A program made the translations under genes and the position numbers. From NCBI GenBank assembly GCA_900548135.1, contig URJC01000168.1, forward strand, positions 1 to 5,880: a stretch of DNA of 5,880 bases, read 5' to 3'. The number at the start of each line of letters is the position of its first letter. Position 1 is the stretch's first letter. This document shows, one piece after another, positions 1-5,880 of this stretch. Below the pieces are notes generated by a model that saw only the letters and a program-made list of their open reading frames with translations, did no database searches and had not been told where the DNA came from. The stretch is from an uncultured Odoribacter sp. (GTDB taxonomy: Bacteria > Bacteroidota > Bacteroidia > Bacteroidales > Marinifilaceae).

Positions 1-927
1 TAATAACCGCCAATCCCATCCCAAACGTTGGCTTTCCTTTTTTAATAAGGGGTCAAAAGGAGAAATGGTTCCCCGCTTGAGCAATGCGTATTTTGATGTG
101 TGATGAGGTACAGATTGGCGATTGTTGAAATAACGTTTATAAAGATAATTGAGTTTTCCATTCTTTTGTACCAGTTTCAGCCAGTTATTGATCTCAGCAG
201 TTAGCGAGCCGGCATCCGGATGGGTAGCCCAAGAGACAGAGATGTTTTCTTGTAATTTCAAAGAATAATCGATGTTTTTCATAGAAAAACCAGAAGCTTG
301 GGCTACATTTTCATCAATCACAGTGTAATTGATTTTTCCGGTTTCTACTAAATGCATGAGGTCTTCATTGGAGTAATGGTCTATTTCAGTGATGTAGATA
401 TGGATGTTGAGAGAATCCTGGATTTGTTGGAGTGCTTTTTTATAGGAATCGGCACTTTTAGGGATGAAAATCTCCTTACCATCTAGTTCTGTCATGTTTT
501 TAACAGGGATGTTTCCCCGGTTTTGGACTAGTACTTCTCCTGTTTGGAAAAAAGGTTGACTGAAACGAAGTTGCTCTTTACGTTCTGGAGTTTGAGTCAT
601 ACTCACTGCCAACAGATCATAACGTCCTTCCTGTAAGCGCTGAATGGCTGTGTCAATATTATTGTTCACTTCTGTAATCTGGAGTTTAACCCCCAAATAG
701 TTAGCGAAATCTTGAGCCAAATCATAGTGAAATCCACGGGTTATTCCCTGATAAACGTAATAGTCTGTTGTATTGTAAAAAGTAGAGACATCAAGAGTTC
801 CTTTAGCTAGTATTTTTTCTAAACAAGAAGGTGCCGGTAATATAAATTCCGGGCTATCTTCTGGCTTTGATTGACAAGCGCAACAAAGAATAATAACAAT
901 ATAAACGGCAATTTTACAGATTGTCAT
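1..927 (-). CDS. MltF-like membrane-bound lytic transglycosylase lipoprotein, 3' end beyond window
   Basis: This reading frame is open for 309 codons from the ATG at 927 to the left edge, with no stop. The N-terminus (MTICKIAVYIVIILCCACQS) is a lipoprotein-type signal with Cys18 as the likely lipidated residue, which fixes the start. Residues about 36-265 resemble a family 3 solute-binding domain: GTLDVSTFYNTTDYYVYQG at 43-61, GFHYDLAQDFANYLGV from 65, then YDLLAVSMTQTPERKEQLRFSQPFF. Near residue 290 the chain passes into FDPLLKKESQRLGWDWRLL, the opening of a soluble lytic transglycosylase (SLT) domain; the catalytic Glu normally follows within about ten residues and lies off the window. MltF-type enzymes are membrane-anchored and cleave peptidoglycan glycan strands to 1,6-anhydro products, with the binding-protein domain thought to regulate activity. 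About 150 residues are expected to be missing, judging from family length. The gene follows the porin gene on the same strand after 74 bp, but has its own promoter-like sequence. A plain amino-acid-binding lipoprotein is less likely because of the WDWRLL segment. Confidence 0.87.
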   Translation of the reverse strand, partial: MTICKIAVYIVIILCCACQSKPEDSPEFILPAPSCLEKILAKGTLDVSTFYNTTDYYVYQGITRGFHYDLAQDFANYLGVKLQITEVNNNIDTAIQRLQEGRYDLLAVSMTQTPERKEQLRFSQPFFQTGEVLVQNRGNIPVKNMTELDGKEIFIPKSADSYKKALQQIQDSLNIHIYITEIDHYSNEDLMHLVETGKINYTVIDENVAQASGFSMKNIDYSLKLQENISVSWATHPDAGSLTAEINNWLKLVQKNGKLNYLYKRYFNNRQSVPHHTSKYALLKRGTISPFDPLLKKESQRLGWDWRLL

Positions 928-931
928 ATGG

Positions 932-963
932 TAAAGATAGCAAAAAGTGTGCTAATTTGCAAA
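932..963 (-). promoter_or_regulatory. Candidate Bacteroidota-type promoter for the MltF-like gene
   Basis: On the minus strand TTTG (963-960), a 20-base spacer and TATCTTTA (939-932) match the Bacteroidota primary-sigma pattern TTTG-N19-21-TAnnTTTG, with one mismatch at the last base of the -7 box. Only four bases separate the -7 box from the ATG at 927, so transcription would begin at or next to the start codon. This suggests the gene can be transcribed independently of the porin gene upstream. The match is by eye; no start-site data were available. Confidence 0.6.
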
Positions 964-1001
964 TGATTTCAATATTCTCGTGGATAAGGAGCTTTGGCTT
1001 T

Positions 1002-2981
1002 TTAATCAAAGAAATCCCATTGCAGACCGAATTTTAGCATACCCGGATTGATTGGATAATCAGCAGCACTGAAGAAATTACCATGATTTTTAATGTGATA
1101 ATTGACATGTTCATACTTTACAAAAATGATTGCCCGTTTAATGTGCAGGTTCAGGAAAACATCAACCTTAGGATAATTGCCGGTCTTGTATTTACGTTGA
1201 TTGTAAAATTGCATGATGGATGGCATGTAATTATCAGAATAGAATTTGGTATTGTAAAAAACATCAATACCTGTCTGCAATTGGAGCGCCCTTTTGAATA
1301 GATAATTTTGATAATAGTTATGAGAATAAACTGAAATAGCCGGAAGAGCAAGAATATCTTCCTGTGTACTCTTTTGAAAATATACATTTTGGTCGAAGTA
1401 GAAATTTCCGGCTTTGAACACTTCTTTTGCCCAGGCTGTCAGTACCATTAAAGTTTTGTTAGTTTGCTGAGGCATGGCTAAGGTGTCGAAATAGACGTAG
1501 CCGAAGATGTTACTAAAACCGACACCCAATTCTGTACGTAATCTTTTGTTGAGATAACGACCTTCCAACTGGATGGTTTTGATCGCTTTAAAGTCGTTTT
1601 CCCAGATGTTGTGGTTACCAACGTAACGGTCAAAAAAAGGATTGACACTTTTCAATTCGATCTTGGCATCTGCACGTAGCAAACTGCTTTTGTCCTGCCT
1701 TAGAGCTTGGCTGATGTACCCATCAATTTTAAAATTACCGGCATAATGACCTAATATGCATAGATGGCCTGCGACATCATAATTTAAAAGTGAACTACTG
1801 TCAATGTTGAAAATTCCCGCGTTGATGTAAGTACCTGCATAATTGGTGCGACCAAAACTTTCGGTGTGAGTGATGCTATCATATGCGGTACGCTGATGAT
1901 AGTTTTCCAGTTTATAATTTAAACCAGCATAAAGTCCCGGCAAATATTTGTATTTAGGATGCTCGTTTAAGACAAATTTGGCAGAGACATCATAAATTTT
2001 GTTTTCAATGTGATCGTAAGTTTCTGTACTATCTATGTATGTGTTGGGAAAGAATTCATAGTTAATGGATTTTTCTTTATACCAGTGTTCGTTTCCCTCG
2101 GCTCTGAAATTGAAAACAGCCTTGGCTGGATAAGTATAGGAAGTGTCCGCTCCGTTAATGACTTCTTTTTCTTTGCCAATGTTATACTGGGCTTGAAGGT
2201 TGAAATTGGTATTCCGGTAACTGTTCCGGGCTTCGTTCCCATTTAGCCATATGGGCATATTTTCTGCTTTTTGATCGGTAGAATCGGTTACATATCCCCG
2301 TTCTTTAATACCTCCGTTTTCCTCGAAATGGCCATTGTTTTGATTCAGGAAAAAGGACAATATAGTACGCTCCTTTTCATAAGTAGAAAAAACAGAGAAA
2401 TTGTAAGTTTTCGACTTTTGAGTAGAATAACGACCGTCACTGGATATCAGGTTATAGCGGATACCAGCACTCCACCACGGACGAATATTTTGTACATGCC
2501 ACACATCCAGGAGATTCTCCGCCTTTCCTTTGCCCCCGCCTGTAAAATACCGTAAACGGGTGTAAGGGGTAGTGGTATTGTAATTTAAGGCATCATCCGG
2601 ACGAAAAAGAAAAGCACGGATATAGGTCAATGGATAAAAGTCTTGTACTGTATTTCGGGTGATGAAAATATTCGCTTCATAGGGAGAAGGAAAATTACCT
2701 AAATAAGTATTTGAAATGCTTTTCTTGAAAATATAATTGAAATTGTACATTCCATCCATAGCTGTATCTAAGGGTATTTCTTGTGAATATACTCCGTTAT
2801 GCAGCCATTTCCAGGTATGGCGCTTATGAGGTACATTGGATTCTGGAATGGAATCCTGCTTGTGCTCCTGCTCTTGCATTTCTTCTTCCCGGCCAAAAGT
2901 TCCGAAGTTGTCGAATTCATTCTGTGCCAGTCCTATAAGGTGTGAGAGCACTAATATTATGATACAGGCAAATTTTTTCAT
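1002..2981 (-). CDS. Putative outer-membrane porin (Porin_10/DUF4289-like beta-barrel)
   Basis: The gene encodes 659 residues ending in TAA at 1004-1002. The start at 2981 is supported by the signal peptide it opens: MKK, a hydrophobic stretch at 4-18, and a plausible signal peptidase I site after Gly-Leu-Ala19. A short acidic, Gln-rich linker follows (about 21-45, containing NFGTFGREEEMQEQEHKQDS). The rest is rich in Tyr, Phe, Asn and alternating polar/aromatic residues, with no transmembrane helices, as expected of a large beta-barrel. The C-terminus, LKFGLQWDFFD, looks like a closing outer-membrane strand rich in aromatics. Length, the 'FGTFG' start of the mature protein and segments such as NQNNGHFEENGGIKERGYVTD recall the Bacteroidota putative porin family, which is typically about 600-700 residues. 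The transported substrate is unknown, and there is no SusC plug or TonB box. It neighbours the MltF-like gene, another envelope gene. The family call rests on recognition of sequence style, not a search; a generic outer-membrane barrel is the fallback. Confidence 0.8.
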   Translation of the reverse strand: MKKFACIIILVLSHLIGLAQNEFDNFGTFGREEEMQEQEHKQDSIPESNVPHKRHTWKWLHNGVYSQEIPLDTAMDGMYNFNYIFKKSISNTYLGNFPSPYEANIFITRNTVQDFYPLTYIRAFLFRPDDALNYNTTTPYTRLRYFTGGGKGKAENLLDVWHVQNIRPWWSAGIRYNLISSDGRYSTQKSKTYNFSVFSTYEKERTILSFFLNQNNGHFEENGGIKERGYVTDSTDQKAENMPIWLNGNEARNSYRNTNFNLQAQYNIGKEKEVINGADTSYTYPAKAVFNFRAEGNEHWYKEKSINYEFFPNTYIDSTETYDHIENKIYDVSAKFVLNEHPKYKYLPGLYAGLNYKLENYHQRTAYDSITHTESFGRTNYAGTYINAGIFNIDSSSLLNYDVAGHLCILGHYAGNFKIDGYISQALRQDKSSLLRADAKIELKSVNPFFDRYVGNHNIWENDFKAIKTIQLEGRYLNKRLRTELGVGFSNIFGYVYFDTLAMPQQTNKTLMVLTAWAKEVFKAGNFYFDQNVYFQKSTQEDILALPAISVYSHNYYQNYLFKRALQLQTGIDVFYNTKFYSDNYMPSIMQFYNQRKYKTGNYPKVDVFLNLHIKRAIIFVKYEHVNYHIKNHGNFFSAADYPINPGMLKFGLQWDFFD

Positions 2982-2986
2982 CGCTG

Positions 2987-3019
2987 CAAATATACGTAAA
3001 CTTTTAAAACTCTCATAAA
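2987..3019 (-). promoter_or_regulatory. Candidate promoter for the putative porin gene
   Basis: On the minus strand TATATTTG (2994-2987) is a perfect TAnnTTTG -7 box. TTTA at 3019-3016, 21 bases upstream, is a near-match to the TTTG -33 box. The -7 box ends five bases before the ATG at 2981, so the transcript would be leaderless or nearly so. The site overlaps the candidate glnS promoter on the other strand. Confidence 0.55.
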
Positions 3020-3032
3020 TTAGTTACTTTTG
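3002..3032 (+). promoter_or_regulatory. Candidate promoter for glnS
   Basis: TACTTTTG at 3025-3032 is a perfect TAnnTTTG -7 box on the plus strand. TTTT at 3002-3005, 19 bases upstream, is a poor -33 match. Transcription would start around 3037, giving a leader of roughly 64 bases before the ATG at 3101. The -33 region lies between the two elements of the divergent porin promoter. The -7 box is the main support. Confidence 0.45.
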
Positions 3033-3100
3033 TCCCTTGTAAAAACATGTTAATGTTTGAAATGCAGGTTATATCAATTGGATAATTTCATTTAGATACT
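3033..3100 (+). other. glnS 5' leader with small hairpin and in-frame 12-codon upstream ORF
   Basis: The presumed leader holds a perfect inverted repeat, AAACAT (3043-3048) and ATGTTT (3053-3058) around the loop GTTA. It also holds an open frame of 12 codons (MLMFEMQVISIG) from ATG 3047 to TAA 3083-3085. That frame is the same as glnS, so the TAA also bounds how far upstream glnS can begin. No Shine-Dalgarno sequence is seen before either start. No T-box or other known riboswitch is recognisable. The hairpin is AT-rich and weak, and the ORF may be chance. Confidence 0.25.
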
Positions 3101-4810
3101 ATGGATAAAAATCAACACGTAACAGAATCCGAAGAAGAAAAATCTTTGAATTTCATCGAGCAGATCATTGAGGAAGAAATTGCTGCAGGTAAGAACGGAG
3201 GTAAAGTGCATACCCGTTTTCCGCCCGAACCGAATGGATATTTACATATCGGGCATGCAACTTCGATCTGTCTGAATTTTGGATTGGCTGCCCAATATAA
3301 CGGTTCTTGTAATTTGCGTTTTGATGACACAAATCCTTCCAAAGAAGATGTAGAGTTCACTGATGCTATACAAGAAGATATCAAGTGGTTGGGATTTCAG
3401 TGGGATGGACCAGTTCATTATGCTTCCGATTATTTCCAACAATTGTATGATTGGGCGGAACAGATGATTCTGGAGGGAAAAGCTTATGTGGATGATCAGT
3501 CGGCTGAAGAAATCAGTGCTGGCCGGAAAACGGTGAATGAGGCCGGAGTAAACAGTCCCTATCGGGATCGGTCGGTGGAAGAAAATCTGGATTTATTCCG
3601 GCGTATGAAAAATGGGGAGTTTCCGGAAGGTAGTCGGGTATTGCGTGCAAAAATAGATATGGCAAGTGCCAATATGTTGATGCGGGATCCGATAATGTAC
3701 CGTATTATATATTGTAGTCATCACCGTACCGGAGATCAGTGGTGTATCTATCCGATGTATGATTTCACCCATGGGCAAAGTGATTATCTGGAAGGAATTA
3801 CCCATTCGATTTGTACTTTGGAATTTGAAATTCACCGTCCTTTATATAATTGGTTCCTGGATCAGTTGACCCATACTGCATATCGTCCGCGGCAAATAGA
3901 ATTTGCCCGCCGGAATTTGAATTATACGGTGATGAGCAAACGACGGCTGCTTGAATTAGTGCAAAAGAAATATGTGGCAGGATGGGATGATCCACGGATG
4001 CCAACCATTTGTGGGTTAAGGCGTAGAGGATATACTCCTGAATCAATCCGTATGTTTGCAGAGAAAGTAGGGGTTGCACGCCGCGAAATTGTAGTGGATA
4101 TGGCACTTTTGGAGTATTGTGTGCGGGAACATTTGAATAAAACAGCTCCCCGGGTGATGGCAGTACTTGATCCCGTGAAAGTGGTTTTGGATGATTATCC
4201 TGTTGGACAGGTAGAATATATGGAAATTGAAAATAATCCTGAAGATTTGGCTGCAGGTACTCGAAAGGTAGCTTTCTCACGGGAATTTTATATTGAAAGG
4301 GATGATTTTATGGAAGATGCCCCCAAGAAATTCTTCCGTATGACACCAGGACAGGAAGTGCGTTTGAAAGGTGCTTATATTATTAAATGTGTAGGAGTTG
4401 AGAAAGATGAGAGAGGAAAAGTGACTTTGATTCATTGTACTTATGATCCGGATTCGCGCAGCGGTAGTGGAAGTGAGGCAAGTAACCGTAAAGTTAAGGG
4501 TACTTTACATTGGGTGGCGGCGGACGACGCTATTGAAGCTGAAGTGCGCCTGTATGATCGGCTGTTTAAAGATGAAGATCCCGCCGGACATAAAGACATC
4601 GATTTTAAGGAATTTATCAATGAAGAGTCTTTGAAGGTATTGAAAGGATGTAAACTTGAATCTGGTTTGAAAAACGCCAAGCCCGGGGACCGCTTCCAAT
4701 TCCAGCGGTTAGGTTATTTCTGTGTTGATCTGGATTCCAAGGAAGGAGAATTGGTGTTTAACAAAACCGTTGGGCTAAAGGATACTTGGGCGAAAACTCA
4801 AAAGGCATAA
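3101..4810 (+). CDS. glnS: Glutamine--tRNA ligase (glutaminyl-tRNA synthetase, GlnRS)
   Basis: This class I aminoacyl-tRNA synthetase charges tRNA-Gln with glutamine in the cytoplasm using ATP. The 569-residue protein is complete; E. coli GlnRS has about 554. The Rossmann catalytic domain carries the HIGH motif at 49-52 within [13 protein letters not shown], the RFDDTNP segment at 73-79, and the MSKR (KMSKS-type) loop at 278-281. GlnRS-specific landmarks, as opposed to GluRS, are [20 protein letters not shown] from 220 and [23 protein letters not shown] from 295. The two C-terminal beta-barrels for anticodon recognition follow from about 340, including the conserved VKGTLHWV. The ATG at 3101 is chosen because an in-frame TAA at 3083-3085 blocks any further extension and the acidic N-terminal segment leads directly into the catalytic core. 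No Shine-Dalgarno is visible, as is usual in Bacteroidota. It diverges from the porin gene and is followed after 86 bp by the YitT-family gene. All catalytic motifs are intact. The organism therefore has direct Gln-tRNA charging. Confidence 0.98.
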   Translation: MDKNQHVTESEEEKSLNFIEQIIEEEIAAGKNGGKVHTRFPPEPNGYLHIGHATSICLNFGLAAQYNGSCNLRFDDTNPSKEDVEFTDAIQEDIKWLGFQWDGPVHYASDYFQQLYDWAEQMILEGKAYVDDQSAEEISAGRKTVNEAGVNSPYRDRSVEENLDLFRRMKNGEFPEGSRVLRAKIDMASANMLMRDPIMYRIIYCSHHRTGDQWCIYPMYDFTHGQSDYLEGITHSICTLEFEIHRPLYNWFLDQLTHTAYRPRQIEFARRNLNYTVMSKRRLLELVQKKYVAGWDDPRMPTICGLRRRGYTPESIRMFAEKVGVARREIVVDMALLEYCVREHLNKTAPRVMAVLDPVKVVLDDYPVGQVEYMEIENNPEDLAAGTRKVAFSREFYIERDDFMEDAPKKFFRMTPGQEVRLKGAYIIKCVGVEKDERGKVTLIHCTYDPDSRSGSGSEASNRKVKGTLHWVAADDAIEAEVRLYDRLFKDEDPAGHKDIDFKEFINEESLKVLKGCKLESGLKNAKPGDRFQFQRLGYFCVDLDSKEGELVFNKTVGLKDTWAKTQKA

Positions 4811-4896
4811 AAAAGACAAGAATCAAAAATTCAGATACTCAGTTGTTCTGAAGTGCTGTAAAAGATTTTGGATCTAGTTTGTTAATATAAGGTATA

Positions 4897-5769
4897 ATGC
4901 AAACAAAGAAGTTTAAGAAGGAGTTCAGATCCTATTTGCTGATAGCATTGGGGATGTTAATTTATGCTGTGGCAGCCCTGGGCTTTTTGGTGCCTCACAA
5001 GATTGTGGGCGGTGGTGCTACGGGTTTGAGTACGATAATCTATTATCTGACCGATAAAACAATTCCTGTTGGTATAGGTTACGGATTGATTAATATCCTG
5101 CTTGTTGGGATTGCTTTGAAAGTGTTGGGACCAAAATTTGGGTTAAAAACAGTCTTTGCTATTATTGTGGGTAGTACTTTCTTAAGTATTTTACAGCCTT
5201 TAATCCCTGAGGCTTTTGTGAGTGACAAATTTATGAGTTCCATTATTGCCGGTATGTTGACAGGTATTGGTATTGCTGTGGCTCTATCAGAAGGAGGAAG
5301 TACTGGAGGAACGGATATCGTGGCCATGATTGTTACTAAATACAAAAATGTTAGCCCGGGTAAGATGATAATGTATTGCGATTGTGGGATTATTGCTTGT
5401 AGTCTGTTCATTAATTTCAATATAGAGGGATTGATGTATGGATATGTGATGATGGGGGTTGTTTCGTTTACAGTGGATTTTGTATTGACGGGTAAAAAAC
5501 AGTCGGCTCAATTGTTTATTTTTACGGAGAAATATGATCAGGTGGCAGAAAGAATTACCGAAGAAGTGAATCATGGAGTAACTGTAGTGGATTGTAAAGG
5601 TTGGTATAGTGGACAAGCTAAGAAAATGTTGATTGTTGTTGTTCGGAAGAATGAAGCAATTGATGTATTGAGAATAGCCAAACAAGTTGATCCGAATGTA
5701 TTTATGACGATGAATACAGTCATGGGGGTGTTCGGAAAAGGATTTGAAGAACTCAAAGGGGTAAAATAA
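4897..5769 (+). CDS. YitT-family membrane protein (YitT membrane domain plus DUF2179)
   Basis: The protein has 290 residues, the normal size for this family. The N-terminal part holds about six hydrophobic segments (roughly 12-32, 56-77, 81-103, 109-131, 153-172 and 176-196). It carries the glycine-rich family motif GGSTGGTD at 133-140 and an earlier GGGATGLS near 38-45. The C-terminal soluble domain (about 205-285) shows the DUF2179 pattern: HGVT at 226-229, GWYSGQ just after, Asp265-Pro266, and VFGKGF near the end. The family is widespread in bacteria as a cytoplasmic-membrane protein, and its substrate and role are not settled; I infer none here. The start at 4897 has a TAAGG sequence ending four bases upstream, closer than an ideal ribosome site. 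I see no convincing TAnnTTTG promoter in the 86-bp gap after glnS, so cotranscription with glnS is possible. A weak 6-bp hairpin (4830-4835 with 4847-4852) in that gap lacks a T-tract. Confidence 0.92.
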   Translation: MQTKKFKKEFRSYLLIALGMLIYAVAALGFLVPHKIVGGGATGLSTIIYYLTDKTIPVGIGYGLINILLVGIALKVLGPKFGLKTVFAIIVGSTFLSILQPLIPEAFVSDKFMSSIIAGMLTGIGIAVALSEGGSTGGTDIVAMIVTKYKNVSPGKMIMYCDCGIIACSLFINFNIEGLMYGYVMMGVVSFTVDFVLTGKKQSAQLFIFTEKYDQVAERITEEVNHGVTVVDCKGWYSGQAKKMLIVVVRKNEAIDVLRIAKQVDPNVFMTMNTVMGVFGKGFEELKGVK

Positions 5770-5804
5770 AAGAAGATTCTGGCAATTTTGTTATTGAAAA
5801 TCAG

Positions 5805-5832
5805 CATCTTGTGCGGGATGATTTATTTTTTT
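5805..5832 (+). terminator. Weak candidate intrinsic terminator after the YitT-family gene
   Basis: CATCTT (5805-5810) can pair with GGGATG (5815-5820) around the loop GTGC, giving six pairs of which two are G-U. This is followed by ATTTA and seven T residues (5826-5832). Position, 35 bp after the stop codon, and the T-tract fit Rho-independent termination, but the stem is short and weak. Confidence 0.4.
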
Positions 5833-5852
5833 CAAAAAAAGTGTAAAAAAAA

Positions 5853-5880
5853 TTTGGAAATGGTATTTAAATGATGCTAT
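5853..5880 (+). promoter_or_regulatory. Possible upstream half of a promoter for the next gene, cut by the window edge
   Basis: An A-tract (5845-5852) runs into TTTGG (TTTG at 5853-5856), and 21 bases later the window ends in TAT (5878-5880). That could be the first bases of a TAnnTTTG -7 box. An A-tract directly before TTTGG is, from memory, common at strong Bacteroidota promoters, including those of stable RNA genes. The -7 box itself is not visible, so this is tentative. Confidence 0.35.

Noticed and set aside
34..52. Possible frameshift in the MltF-like gene at the T6 tract (38-43)
   Set aside because: A first pass gave an apparent shift, but counting from the ATG at 927 by coordinate puts the WDWRLL segment in the same frame (927 is a multiple of three and codons end exactly at position 1). 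The shift was a miscount of the neighbouring G4 run.
1083..2555. Several 60-95 codon plus-strand frames inside the porin gene
   Set aside because: All are shadows of the porin coding strand with no plausible start context or recognisable protein features.
3798..4280. 160-codon open frame antisense to glnS
   Set aside because: It lies entirely inside the well-supported glnS coding region, lacks recognisable domains or a promoter, and its composition is what an antisense frame of a conserved gene gives.
4830..4852. TTCAGA/TCTGAA inverted repeat between glnS and the YitT-family gene as a terminator
   Set aside because: The stem is six AT-rich pairs with an 11-base loop and no following T-tract; too weak to call.
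5079..5807. Minus-strand open frames opposite the YitT-family gene
   Set aside because: They overlap a complete gene with clear family motifs and show no independent coding signal.
1..5880. CRISPR array, insertion sequence, tRNA/rRNA gene or defence system
   Set aside because: No regularly spaced repeats, transposase-like frames, terminal inverted repeats, cloverleaf-like segments or defence-type domains were seen; all long frames are accounted for by four ordinary genes.

Overview
The window looks like an ordinary chromosomal stretch from a member of the Bacteroidota, most likely Bacteroidales. Several signs point there. Candidate promoters fit the TTTG-N19-21-TAnnTTTG pattern of that phylum's primary sigma factor. 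There is almost no Shine-Dalgarno sequence ahead of the genes. An outer-membrane protein of the Bacteroidota 'putative porin' type (Porin_10/DUF4289-like) is present. The base composition is moderately AT-rich. I cannot name a genus with confidence.

Layout: two genes on the minus strand and two on the plus strand diverge from a short control region at about 2982-3100. On the left, reading leftwards, are the 659-residue outer-membrane putative porin (2981 to 1002) and, 74 bp further on, an MltF-like lipoprotein (927 to beyond position 1). The second joins a solute-binding-protein-like domain to a lytic transglycosylase domain and is cut by the window edge just before its catalytic glutamate would appear. 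Each of these two genes has its own candidate promoter, placed so close to the start codon that the mRNAs may be leaderless or nearly so. On the right, reading rightwards, are glnS, a complete glutaminyl-tRNA synthetase (3101-4810), and a complete YitT-family membrane protein (4897-5769). A weak terminator-like hairpin follows. At the very right edge, an A-tract plus TTTG may be the upstream half of a promoter for the next gene.

Functionally, the left pair belongs to the cell envelope (outer-membrane barrel and peptidoglycan-cleaving lipoprotein). The right pair combines translation housekeeping with an integral membrane protein of unknown substrate. Nothing ties the two pairs together except the shared divergent promoter region. 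I found no mobile element, CRISPR array, tRNA or rRNA gene, long repeat or broken gene, and no evidence of a new multi-gene system. The points most worth a second look are the start-abutting promoters, the overlapping divergent promoters and the glnS leader.
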